A stretch of DNA of 64,000 bases from Flavobacterium sp. HJJ (lineage in GTDB: Bacteria; Bacteroidota; Bacteroidia; Flavobacteriales; Flavobacteriaceae), in assembly GCF_015351475.1 (NCBI RefSeq), contig NZ_JADKPR010000021.1, positions 35,763 to 99,762 on the forward strand, given 5' to 3'. The notes beneath the pieces are model-generated. The model had not been told where the DNA came from and did not search any database. It saw nothing but the letters and a program-made list of their open reading frames with translations. Position numbers and translations under genes: made by a program. Positions 1 through 8,610 of the stretch are shown piece by piece (the stretch's first letter is position 1; each line of letters opens with the position of its first letter).

Positions 1-1078
1 CACCACCGGAGATATAATAATTCACGCCGTCTTTACCGCCTGAAAAAGACAATTGATTCGATTTCATAATTCCTGTCTGGTAAATTTCTTTCTGCCAGTC
101 TGTTCCAGCTCCTAAATATTCTGGATGAGCAAATTCTGGACGAAGACCAAGACCATATACAGTTGCTAAAGCATTTTGATGGCTTGCATATTGCGACAGA
201 TTCATTGAAGGCAATTGTTTTGGCAGATTACTGATAGAATAAGAATTCTCGTAAGTTAATTTTCCTGTTCCTTTTTTACCAGATTTTGTTGTCACAAGAA
301 CAACACCGTTAGCACCTCGAGAACCATAAATAGCTGTAGCAGAAGCATCTTTAAGAATATCAATAGATTCTATATCACTAGGGTTTATAAGTGATAAAGG
401 GCTATATGTAATATTTCCAGCATTAGAAAAATTAGAATTTCCAGATGCATTTCTTCCAGATGTAGATGAATTTCTTGCATCTCCTGAAATTGGCACACCA
501 TCAATTACATATAAAGGCTCGTTTGTGCCTGTCAATGATGATGCTCCTCTAATTTTTACAGAAACATTTCCTCCTGGCTCACCAGAGTTATTATTTATAA
601 CAACACCAGCAGCTTTACCCTGCATCATTTGGTCAAAAGAAGCTACCTTTATATTTTCGATATCTTTTGAACTAATACTAGAAACAGCACTGTTTACGTC
701 TTTTCTTTTTACAGTTCCATAACCAATTACTACAACGTCTTTTAAATCTTCTGCACTAGATTTTAAAATGACATTGATAGTTGTTCTCCCGTCTACAGCA
801 ATTTTTTGCGTATTAAAACCTACAAAAGAAAAGGACAATGATGCATTTGCAGGAACATCTATAGCAAATTTCCCATCAAAATCAGTTGAAACTGATTTTC
901 CCGAACCTATAACAGTGATATTTACCCCTGGAATAGTAAGCCCTTTATCATCTTTTACAACTCCCTGCACTTTTGTTTGTGCCGTAATGTAACTGCATGA
1001 TAATAATAAAAACAAAATCAAAGGAATTGGTCTGTGGCTGACTTTCCAATGAATTAAATTAGACAATAGTTTTTTCAT
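1..1078 (-). CDS. SusC-like TonB-dependent outer-membrane receptor, N-terminal part (cut by window edge)
   Basis: This is the first ~359 codons of a SusC/RagA receptor, which imports oligosaccharides or peptides across the outer membrane with TonB energy and a SusD partner. Translating the minus strand from the ATG at 1078-1076 gives a signal peptide ending near SYITAQ, a carboxypeptidase-like regulatory domain (GVVKDDKGLTIPGVNITV, FDGKFAIDVP), the VVVIGYGTVKRKDV linker and the plug domain with VKIRGASSLTG, PLYVIDGVP and ATAIYGSRGANGVVLVTTK. The barrel and the stop lie outside the window. The AraC regulator gene is upstream on the same strand but separated by a terminator, so this gene probably has its own promoter in 1079-1337. 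Substrate cannot be inferred because the downstream SusD and enzymes are not visible. Confidence 0.93.
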   Translation of the reverse strand, partial: MKKLLSNLIHWKVSHRPIPLILFLLLSCSYITAQTKVQGVVKDDKGLTIPGVNITVIGSGKSVSTDFDGKFAIDVPANASLSFSFVGFNTQKIAVDGRTTINVILKSSAEDLKDVVVIGYGTVKRKDVNSAVSSISSKDIENIKVASFDQMMQGKAAGVVINNNSGEPGGNVSVKIRGASSLTGTNEPLYVIDGVPISGDARNSSTSGRNASGNSNFSNAGNITYSPLSLINPSDIESIDILKDASATAIYGSRGANGVVLVTTKSGKKGTGKLTYENSYSISNLPKQLPSMNLSQYASHQNALATVYGLGLRPEFAHPEYLGAGTDWQKEIYQTGIMKSNQLSFSGGKDGVNYYISGG

Positions 1079-1337
1079 AATAAAAATTTGTTAGTTAAGT
1101 TTGATAATCCCCGAAAAGGGTTATTCGGAAATTATCTTGGTATTAATTAGTATGATTTATAATTAACAAATTTATAACAGTAGTAAACATTAAATTAATA
1201 TTATTATATCATTTAATGATAATATATTTTCAAAATGGAAATAAAAATTACATATAATAAAATTTAGTCAATATTTTTTTATGTTATTATTATTTAAAAC
1301 TTAAAATTAAAGCAATATAAACAATTATTAAAAACAA

Positions 1338-1370
1338 AAAAGTCCTTTAAATTACTTTCAAAGGACTTTT
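1338..1370 (-). terminator. Rho-independent terminator of the AraC gene
   Basis: AAAAGTCCTTT pairs with AAAGGACTTTT around an 11-nt loop. On the minus strand the stem is followed by a T-rich run, as expected for termination just after the AraC gene. The rest of 1079-1391 is very AT-rich leader for the SusC gene; I could not assign a convincing promoter box in it. Confidence 0.75.
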
Positions 1371-1391
1371 CACAACATAATCACAAGTTTT

Positions 1392-2270
1392 CTACAGAAT
1401 TCGCTTCAATCCTGAGAAATCATCACGGTACTGACTGGGAGTACATTTCTTAAAAGACTTAAAACTTCTGTTAAAATTTGCAATATTATTAAACCCAGAT
1501 TTGAACGCAACCTCAGATATACTGAGATCTTTCTCTACTAACCATCTGGCTGCGTAGCCAATACGAATATCATTAATATAATTGACAAATGTCTTTCCTG
1601 TGCGTTTTTTTATAAACCGATTGAAAGAAATAGTAGTCATACTGGCAACACCGGCAACCTCTTCCAATGATAATTTCTCAGCAAAATTCTTCTGAATATA
1701 ATCATAGATTAACTTCATCTTATCATACTCCTCAAAAGTATCATTTTCAACAGTAAAAGTAGACAAAAGCCTTTGATTACGAGAGTTGGCAAGATCATAG
1801 AGAATTGATATGATTTCAAGAAAATAATCCATCCCATCCAGCTTTGATATCTTTATTAACCGCGGAGTAAGCATTTCTGCTACCTGTTTTGAAAATAAAA
1901 TACCATGTACAGAACGATTAAACATCTCTTTAATTGGAGTCATAATTCGCCTGGAAAGCAAAAAATCATGAAAAAGATCATTATGAAACTGAATCGTTAT
2001 CTCATGAATATCTTTATTTTTACACTTATATTGTTCCCAACCATGATATAAATTCGGCCCTACCAGCACCAGCTCAACATCATCAATCTCTTCTATAGTG
2101 TCACCTACAACGCGTTTTACTCCTTTTCCGTTTAATATAAAATTGATTTCATACTCGGGATGATAATGCACCGGATAATCAAACTCATCTTTAATCCTGT
2201 CAAAAACCAAAAAACTGTCTTGTGCCGCTAGAGGAACTATTTCTCTGTGAAAATCTTTAAAAGCGCTCAT
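1392..2270 (-). CDS. AraC-family transcriptional regulator with N-terminal cupin-like sensor domain
   Basis: 292 residues, full length for the AraC/cupin type. The N-terminal half (about 1-150) looks like a cupin effector-binding domain, with FDYPVHYHPEYEINFILNG near residue 30 and a conserved NLYHGWE stretch. The C-terminal ~100 residues form the double helix-turn-helix: LSLEEVAGVASMTTISFNRF and LSISEVAFKSGFNNIANFNRSF followed by TPSQYR. It lies between the left-edge SusC gene (same strand) and the mannan locus, which diverges from it. It could control either one; family members near polysaccharide loci commonly sense sugars, but the ligand here is unknown. A hairpin terminator follows it. 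Confidence 0.92.
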   Translation of the reverse strand: MSAFKDFHREIVPLAAQDSFLVFDRIKDEFDYPVHYHPEYEINFILNGKGVKRVVGDTIEEIDDVELVLVGPNLYHGWEQYKCKNKDIHEITIQFHNDLFHDFLLSRRIMTPIKEMFNRSVHGILFSKQVAEMLTPRLIKISKLDGMDYFLEIISILYDLANSRNQRLLSTFTVENDTFEEYDKMKLIYDYIQKNFAEKLSLEEVAGVASMTTISFNRFIKKRTGKTFVNYINDIRIGYAARWLVEKDLSISEVAFKSGFNNIANFNRSFKSFKKCTPSQYRDDFSGLKRIL

Positions 2271-2549
2271 AATTCATTTATTTTTTTGCAATAATAAGAT
2301 ATAAATTTGATAAAATAATATTAATTCAAAAGATGTTATTACTTTATCTTTGAAAAATGAATTTATGTTTTTGAATATAAAAATATCCTTAAAAAATATA
2401 AATCATTTTAAAATGATATTTTTTTTAACATTTTATCAAAAAATTAATATAAATATAGAATAACAGTTTTCAAAAAATACAACACTCTGAGACTTAATTC
2501 ACACTAAATACAGTCTAAGCAGCACCATTAAAAACTTTTACTATAAATT

Positions 2550-3695
2550 ATGACAAAAACAAACCACATAATGTCTTTTTTATTTGTTTTGAGTGTGTTT
2601 TTCACAGCTCAATCACAGAATAGTGATACTAAATTATCATTATCAGATAAAAAAGCGACAAAAAACACCATTCTATTATATCAAAATCTACACAGAACAA
2701 GCAATAAGGGAATCCTTTTCGGCCATCAGGATGATTTGGCATATGGCGTAAACTGGAAATATGAGGATGGACGCAGCGATGTAAAAGACGTTGTTGGAGA
2801 TTATCCTGCCGTCTATGGCTGGGATTTAGGAGGACTTGAATACAAATCGGATAAAAACATCGACGGAATTCCCTTTGATAAAATGAGACAATTCATCATT
2901 GACGGACATAAAAGAGGCGGTGTTATTACTCTTAGCTGGCATTCGAACAACCCATTAACAGGTGGAAATGCCTGGGATACAACTCAAAAGTCATTGGCTT
3001 CGGCTTTGCCGGGAGGTGTTAGTCATGAAAAATATAAAGCTTGGCTGGATGAAGCAGTAAAATACATTTTAACTTTAAGGGATAATAAAGGGAATCTAAT
3101 CCCAATATTATACCGTCCTTATCATGAACTTACCGGCACTTGGTTTTGGTGGTGTAAAAACAACGGAAGCCCCGAAGAATTTAAAAAACTTTGGAAATTC
3201 ACAGTTGATTATTTTCAAAAGAAAGGCCTTCATAATTTAATTTATGTATACAATACAGCTGATTTTACGTCTAAAGAAGATTTTTTAGAATACTATCCAG
3301 GGTCAGAATACGCTGATATTTTAAGCTTTGATAAATACATTTACAATGACCCGCTGAAAGACAATTCTTTTGTAGAAAACTGTCAAAAACAATTTGGCAT
3401 AATAGATCAGATTGCCAAAGAGCAAAACAAAATCATTGCATTTGCAGAAACTGGCTATGAAGCTATTCCATATGACAAATGGTGGACAGACACTTTGATG
3501 AAAGCAATGGGAACATATAAAATATCTTATGTCTTAGTTTGGAGAAATCACGGCTGGCAGGAAAAAGAACAAAAAATGCATTATTACGCTCCTTTTAAAG
3601 GACAAGTCAGTGAAAAAGATTTTGTAGATTTCTATAATCTAAACAACATCTTTTTTGAAAAAGATGCTGCCAAAATAAATTTATATAAAAAATAA
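2550..3695 (+). CDS. Secreted GH26 beta-mannanase (first copy)
   Basis: 381 residues, with a type I signal peptide ending near residue 22 (FFTAQSQ) and a single GH26 domain. GH26 enzymes hydrolyse beta-1,4-mannosidic bonds with retention. The acid/base motif YRPYHELTGTWFWW (Glu193) and the nucleophile motif IIAFAETGYE (Glu300) are both present, so it should be active. It is the first gene of the plus-strand mannan locus, 24 bp before the transporter gene. There is no lipobox, so it is probably periplasmic or soluble, unlike the second GH26 (8611-9840), which is a lipoprotein. It may act as an exo- or endo-mannanase on imported oligomers; sequence alone does not settle this. The 279-bp region in front probably carries the promoter. 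Confidence 0.93.
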   Translation: MTKTNHIMSFLFVLSVFFTAQSQNSDTKLSLSDKKATKNTILLYQNLHRTSNKGILFGHQDDLAYGVNWKYEDGRSDVKDVVGDYPAVYGWDLGGLEYKSDKNIDGIPFDKMRQFIIDGHKRGGVITLSWHSNNPLTGGNAWDTTQKSLASALPGGVSHEKYKAWLDEAVKYILTLRDNKGNLIPILYRPYHELTGTWFWWCKNNGSPEEFKKLWKFTVDYFQKKGLHNLIYVYNTADFTSKEDFLEYYPGSEYADILSFDKYIYNDPLKDNSFVENCQKQFGIIDQIAKEQNKIIAFAETGYEAIPYDKWWTDTLMKAMGTYKISYVLVWRNHGWQEKEQKMHYYAPFKGQVSEKDFVDFYNLNNIFFEKDAAKINLYKK

Positions 3696-3719
3696 CACCA
3701 AAAGACAACAACCTAAAAA

Positions 3720-5111
3720 ATGGAAGAAAAAATTAAATTAAAAGAAAAAGTTGGTTACGGATTAGGAGATGCCGCCTCCTCAATGTTTTGGAAAATTTTC
3801 AGCATGTACCTAATGTTTTTTTATACAGATGTTTTTGGAATAGCACCAGCCGTTGTTGGAACAATGTTTTTAATTACACGTATCTGGGATTCCTGCTTTG
3901 ACCCTTTGGTAGGTATTGCTGCAGACCGCACCAAAAGCCGTTGGGGAAAATTCAGACCTTATTTATTATGGACAGCAATTCCGTTTGCAGTAATTGGTGT
4001 ACTTACTTTTTATACTCCTGATTTTGATGAAAAAGGCAAAATAATCTACGCCTATGTTACTTATTCATTAATGATGATGATTTATTCTATAATTAATGTT
4101 CCCTATGCTTCACTGCTAGGAGTAATGTCTGCTGACCGCAAAGAACGCACCACACTTTCTTCATACCGTATGGTTTTTGCATTTGGCGGAAGTCTATTGG
4201 CTTTGTGGCTAATCGAGCCTTTGGTAAATCATTTTGGCGGAAGTTTGAACTCTAAAACAGGCTGGTTATATACGATTGCCGTTTTTGGAATGATTACAAC
4301 AATTTTCTTTTGGTCTTGTTTTTTTCTTACCAAAGAAAGAGTTCAGCCGTTAACTGATGAAAAACCTAATTTAAAAGAAGATTTAAATGACCTTCTTAAA
4401 AACAGACCCTGGTGGATTTTATTGGGAGCCGGAATCGGAGCATTGATATTCAATTCAATACGTGACGGAGCAGCTGTTTATTATTTTAAATACTATGTAA
4501 GCAGCACTGTAAGCTATAGTTTTAACTTTTTGGGAGAAAATTTTGCAATGACTCCAACCACACTTTATTTAGTATTAGGACAAGCGGCTAACATTATTGG
4601 TGTTATTGCTGCCACACCTATTGCTAATAAAATCGGGAAAAAGAAAACGTTCTTTGGCGCTATGGCTCTTGCTGCAGTTTTGAGTATAATTTTCTATTAT
4701 TTAGGAAAAGAAGATATAATCCTTATTATGGTTTTCCAAGTACTTATTAGCATTTGTGCAGGCTGTATATTCCCTTTAATCTGGTCTATGTATGCCGATA
4801 GTGCCGATTATTCTGAATGGAAACAAGGACGAAGAGCAACGGGACTTATTTTCTCAGCTTCTTCAATGTCTCAAAAATTTGGATGGACAATCGGCGGAGC
4901 AGCAACAGGATGGTTATTGGGATACTTTGGTTTTCAAGCCAATGTAGCACAAACATTGACCGCACAAACTGGAATACAATTAATGCTGAGCATTCTTCCT
5001 GCAATTGCAGCGGCTATCTCGGTACTTTTCATCGTTTTCTACCCCCTTTCGGAAGAAAAACTACAAGCCATTGAAGATGAACTTAATGATAAAAGAAATA
5101 TAAATAAATAA
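3720..5111 (+). CDS. GPH/MFS-family sugar:cation symporter
   Basis: 463-residue inner-membrane protein of the glycoside-pentoside-hexuronide:cation symporter family, with about 12 hydrophobic segments. Family hallmarks are the N-terminal KVGYGLGDAASSMFWK, the FDPLVGIAADRTKSRWGKFRPY loop, and MYADSADYSEWKQGRRATGL in the C-terminal half. Immediately downstream are a GH130 phosphorylase and a cellobiose 2-epimerase, so the most likely cargo is mannobiose or a short manno-oligosaccharide imported from the periplasm. The gene lies in a tight operon with 24-bp gaps on each side. Family assignment is firm; the cargo is inferred from context. Confidence 0.92.
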   Translation: MEEKIKLKEKVGYGLGDAASSMFWKIFSMYLMFFYTDVFGIAPAVVGTMFLITRIWDSCFDPLVGIAADRTKSRWGKFRPYLLWTAIPFAVIGVLTFYTPDFDEKGKIIYAYVTYSLMMMIYSIINVPYASLLGVMSADRKERTTLSSYRMVFAFGGSLLALWLIEPLVNHFGGSLNSKTGWLYTIAVFGMITTIFFWSCFFLTKERVQPLTDEKPNLKEDLNDLLKNRPWWILLGAGIGALIFNSIRDGAAVYYFKYYVSSTVSYSFNFLGENFAMTPTTLYLVLGQAANIIGVIAATPIANKIGKKKTFFGAMALAAVLSIIFYYLGKEDIILIMVFQVLISICAGCIFPLIWSMYADSADYSEWKQGRRATGLIFSASSMSQKFGWTIGGAATGWLLGYFGFQANVAQTLTAQTGIQLMLSILPAIAAAISVLFIVFYPLSEEKLQAIEDELNDKRNINK

Positions 5112-5134
5112 TACCGATCTAGAAAATTCAACCT

Positions 5135-6328
5135 ATGAATACAACAGCACTACAGCCAGATTTAAAAGAAATAAAAGCTGGACTTGAAAAACAATTTAAC
5201 ACCCTAATACAAACAAAAAACCAGCCTCAGGAAGGCATTGGAAACGGCATATACACTCGCTATAAAAATCCAGTCTTAACAGCTGCACACGCTCCGCTTG
5301 AATGGAGATTTGACTTTAATCCAAATACAAATCCGCTGTTTTTGGAAAGAATTCAGATAAATGCAACATTCAATGCTGGTGCCATGAAATGGAATGATAA
5401 TTATGTCCTTTCAGTGCGTGTTGAGGGAGCCGACAGAAAATCATTTTTTGCTATTGCTGAAAGCCCTAATGGAGTAGATAATTTCAAATTTTGGGACAAA
5501 CCATGTGTCATACCTCAAACAGAAGAACCTGATACCAATGTATATGACATGCGTTTAATAAAGCATGAAGACGGCTGGGTTTATGGTATTTTCTGTACTG
5601 AAAGAAAAGATCCATCCGCTCCAAAAGGCGACACCAGTATGGCTGTTGCCAATGCAGGAATTGTACGCACCAAAGATTTAATCAACTGGGAAAGACTGCC
5701 GGATTTAGTATCAAATACAGGACAGCAGCGCAACGTGGTACTGCACCCTGAATTTGTAAACGGAAAATATGCTTTATACACCCGTCCGCAAGATGGTTTT
5801 ATTGATGTTGGAAATGGCGGCGGAATAGGACTTGGCTATATTGACGACATGACTAATCCAGTCGTAAAGGAAGAAAAAATCATTTACGGAAAACAATATC
5901 ACACAGTATATGAATTGAAAAATGGTCTTGGACCAGCACCAATTAAAACCGAAAAAGGATGGCTTCACTTGGCTCACGGTGTGCGTAACACTGCTGCAGG
6001 CCTGCGTTATACATTATACATGTTCATGACTGACCTGAATGATATTTCAAAAGTAACTCATGCTCCTGCCGGACATTTTATGGCACCAGAAGGCATAGAA
6101 AGAGTTGGAGATGTCTCTAATGTTTTATTCTCTAATGGGTGGATTGAAGATAAAGACGGTACCGTTTTCATTTACTATGCTTCTTCAGACACAAGAATGC
6201 ACGTAGCTGTTTCTTCTGTAGAAAGATTAGTAGATTATGTTATCAATACTCCTGAAGACACTCTGACTTCTGCAGGTTCTGTAAATGCCATCATCAATCA
6301 GGTGAATAGAAACAAAGAAATTTCATAA
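5135..6328 (+). CDS. GH130 phosphorylase, probably 4-O-beta-D-mannosyl-D-glucose phosphorylase
   Basis: 397-residue cytoplasmic protein (no signal peptide) of the five-bladed beta-propeller family GH130. It resembles the mannosylglucose phosphorylase group: RFDFNPNTNP, NAGAMKWNDNYVLSVRVEG, and NVYDMRLIKHEDGW, whose Asp138 is the expected catalytic acid. The reaction would be mannosyl-beta-1,4-glucose plus phosphate giving mannose 1-phosphate and glucose. The next gene, 2 bp downstream, is a cellobiose 2-epimerase that makes exactly this substrate from mannobiose, which supports the specificity. The alternative is mannobiose or mannooligosaccharide phosphorylase activity. Confidence 0.9.
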   Translation: MNTTALQPDLKEIKAGLEKQFNTLIQTKNQPQEGIGNGIYTRYKNPVLTAAHAPLEWRFDFNPNTNPLFLERIQINATFNAGAMKWNDNYVLSVRVEGADRKSFFAIAESPNGVDNFKFWDKPCVIPQTEEPDTNVYDMRLIKHEDGWVYGIFCTERKDPSAPKGDTSMAVANAGIVRTKDLINWERLPDLVSNTGQQRNVVLHPEFVNGKYALYTRPQDGFIDVGNGGGIGLGYIDDMTNPVVKEEKIIYGKQYHTVYELKNGLGPAPIKTEKGWLHLAHGVRNTAAGLRYTLYMFMTDLNDISKVTHAPAGHFMAPEGIERVGDVSNVLFSNGWIEDKDGTVFIYYASSDTRMHVAVSSVERLVDYVINTPEDTLTSAGSVNAIINQVNRNKEIS

Positions 6329-6330
6329 TT

Positions 6331-7521
6331 GTGAATTCTAATTTAAAAAATCTAAAAACAGAACTAAAGCTTGAACTTCAAAGCATTCTCTCTTATTGGA
6401 TGGAAAATACTTTGGACGAAAAAAACGGAGGTTTTGTCGGGCAGATAGATTACAATAATAATACAAATGATGAAGCTGAAAAAGGGTCTGTACTTAATGC
6501 GAGACTGTTATGGACCTTTTCTGCAGCTTATAAAATTTCTAAAAAACAAGACCACTTAGACACAGCTAAACGTGCTTTCGAATATATTTCGGAACATTTT
6601 TATGATAGTGAATTTGGCGGTGTTTTCTGGAGTCTTCATTCCGATGGAACTCCAAAAGACACCAAAAACCAAATTTATGCTTTAGCCTTTGTCATTTATG
6701 GACTGAGCGAATACTATTCGGTAACCGAAGACAACAAATCATTACATCTTGCAATTGCATTATACAATAGAATTCAAAAACATAGTTATGACAATGAAAA
6801 AGGCGGTTATTTAGAAGCTTTTACACGCGATTGGAAACCTATAGATGACTTACGCTTAAGCGAAAAAGACGCCAACGAAAAGAAAACGATGAATACTCAT
6901 CTGCACATCGTTGAAGGTTATGCCAATTTATATAAAGTCTGGAAAGACGAATCATTGCGAAAAGTCATTATAGAATTATTAGAAACTATCGAAAAATATT
7001 TTATCAATACTGAAACAGGACATCTGAGACTTTTTTTTGATGAAAATTGGATAGAGAAGAAAGACGTAATCTCCTATGGTCACGACATTGAAGCAGCCTG
7101 GCTTTTACTGCAATGTGCAGAAATTGCAGGTGATGGTAATTTAATAGAACGATACAAAAAATATGCGGTCCAAATTGCCGATGTAACCAAAGAAGGAATT
7201 GATAAAGATGGCGGATTGTGGTATGAATTTGACCCGGAAACTAATGAATTAATTGCCGAAAAACACTGGTGGCCTCAATCCGAATTGATGATAGGCTATT
7301 TTACAGCCTGGCAGCTTACCGGCAAACAGGAATATTTGGATATAATTTTCAAAAACTGGGATTTTACACAAAAACACATCATCGACAAAAAAAATGGAGA
7401 GTGGTTTTGGGGAATTTTCAGCGATTATTCAACTATGAAAAAAGACAAAGCCGGATTCTGGAAATGTCCCTATCATAACGGAAGAGCCTGTATTGAATTA
7501 ATTCACCGAATCGAAAGTTAG
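6331..7521 (+). CDS. Cellobiose 2-epimerase (AGE superfamily)
   Basis: 396 residues, an (alpha/alpha)6-barrel epimerase of the AGE/cellobiose epimerase family, cytoplasmic. It would convert beta-1,4-mannobiose to mannosylglucose by epimerising C2 of the reducing sugar. Motifs matching the active site are SVLNARLLW (Arg58), MNTHLHIVEGY (His190), YGHDIEAAWLL (His251, a catalytic histidine), EKHWWPQSE and KCPYHNGRAC (His382, the other catalytic histidine). Translation starts at GTG 6331, only 2 bp after the GH130 stop, indicating tight coupling; no better start is seen. With the GH130 gene it forms the known epimerase-phosphorylase module of bacterial mannan metabolism. Confidence 0.92.
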   Translation: MNSNLKNLKTELKLELQSILSYWMENTLDEKNGGFVGQIDYNNNTNDEAEKGSVLNARLLWTFSAAYKISKKQDHLDTAKRAFEYISEHFYDSEFGGVFWSLHSDGTPKDTKNQIYALAFVIYGLSEYYSVTEDNKSLHLAIALYNRIQKHSYDNEKGGYLEAFTRDWKPIDDLRLSEKDANEKKTMNTHLHIVEGYANLYKVWKDESLRKVIIELLETIEKYFINTETGHLRLFFDENWIEKKDVISYGHDIEAAWLLLQCAEIAGDGNLIERYKKYAVQIADVTKEGIDKDGGLWYEFDPETNELIAEKHWWPQSELMIGYFTAWQLTGKQEYLDIIFKNWDFTQKHIIDKKNGEWFWGIFSDYSTMKKDKAGFWKCPYHNGRACIELIHRIES

Positions 7522-7566
7522 AAAACATCCCGTTTTAATTTAAAGTAACCTCTAAATTTAATAATT

Positions 7567-8589
7567 ATGAAAGCATTTCTTGTATTAAGTCTTATTTTTA
7601 TTACTGTGACAAATAATGCGCAGACCAACCTTATAAAAAATGCTGGTTTTGAAACTGATTTATTAAATTGGAGAGGCGAAGAAAATGCAGCTATTTCGCC
7701 TTATGATAAAAAATCAGGTAAAAACAGCTGTACCATTACTCAGTATGTGGGAGCCGAATGGAAAGCTGTAGACCAGATTACCACTATTCCTAAAAATACA
7801 GCAGCCATCGAATTAAGCGGATGGATAAAAACTGAGGGAGTAGAAAAAGGCAAAAATGACTGGAATACCGGAAAATTTGATATTGAATTTTTAAATTCTG
7901 GTGAGAAAGGAATTAAAAACGAAAGTATCGCTTCAGTATTAGGAACAACACCATGGTCTTTTTACAAAAAAATAATTGCTGTTCCTGCAGGAGCTTCAAA
8001 GCTTAGAGTAATGCTGGCACTAGGGCAGACTAATGGAACTATTTTTTTTGACGATATAAAAGCTGTTGCTATTACTCAGGAGCAGATGGATAAAATACAG
8101 CAAGAAGAAAATGCAAAAAATACAGCCACAGCTTCAGGATCGCAGACAGCAGTGTTAACAAATACCGATTTTGAAAACGGAACAGCTTCCTGGCGCGGCA
8201 ATGCAGCTGTTTCAACAGCTGTTTTCAAAGAAGGCAAGGCAGCACTTGTTCTAAATTCTGCTGCTTTTGACTGGACTGGAATTGATCAGATTGCTGCTGT
8301 ACCTGATAATGCTGTCTCAATAACAATTTCAGGATGGTTAAAATCAGATGCCATAAAACAGGGTAAAGATCCATGGAATAACGGATTATTCAGTGTCGAA
8401 TTTACCGGAACCGGAGATCAAAAAACTGGTGATCAAAATATTGCTTTTGTAACCGCAACAACAGACTGGACGTATTACACCAAAACATTTACGCTTCCAG
8501 CTGGAACAAAAAAATACAGAATCATGCTAGCCTTAGGATTTGCATCGGGAACGCTTTATGCCGATGCTCTTTCAGTCGATTTCAAATAG
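7567..8589 (+). CDS. Secreted protein with two tandem carbohydrate-binding-like modules
   Basis: 340 residues with a signal peptide ending near TNNAQ (residue 19). The remainder is two copies of a ~150-residue beta-sandwich-like module. Copy 1 (about 20-172) and copy 2 (about 196-340) share NxxFExxxxxWRG near the start, AxDQIxxxPxNxxxIxxSGWxK in the middle and RxMLALGxxxGTxxxD at the end, joined by a Gln/Glu/Ala-rich linker. The layout resembles CBM4/9-type modules and no catalytic domain is present. It lies between the epimerase and the second GH26 gene, so it probably binds mannan or manno-oligosaccharides, perhaps as a periplasmic or surface accessory protein. Family and ligand are inferences. 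Confidence 0.75.
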   Translation: MKAFLVLSLIFITVTNNAQTNLIKNAGFETDLLNWRGEENAAISPYDKKSGKNSCTITQYVGAEWKAVDQITTIPKNTAAIELSGWIKTEGVEKGKNDWNTGKFDIEFLNSGEKGIKNESIASVLGTTPWSFYKKIIAVPAGASKLRVMLALGQTNGTIFFDDIKAVAITQEQMDKIQQEENAKNTATASGSQTAVLTNTDFENGTASWRGNAAVSTAVFKEGKAALVLNSAAFDWTGIDQIAAVPDNAVSITISGWLKSDAIKQGKDPWNNGLFSVEFTGTGDQKTGDQNIAFVTATTDWTYYTKTFTLPAGTKKYRIMLALGFASGTLYADALSVDFK

Positions 8590-8610
8590 CATCTGAATCG
8601 TACATTATTT

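Noticed and set aside
2302..2352. Candidate -7 boxes TAAATTTG (2302-2309) and TATCTTTG (2345-2352) before the first mannanase gene
   Set aside because: No TTTG element at the right distance upstream of either, and the region is so AT-rich that chance matches are expected.
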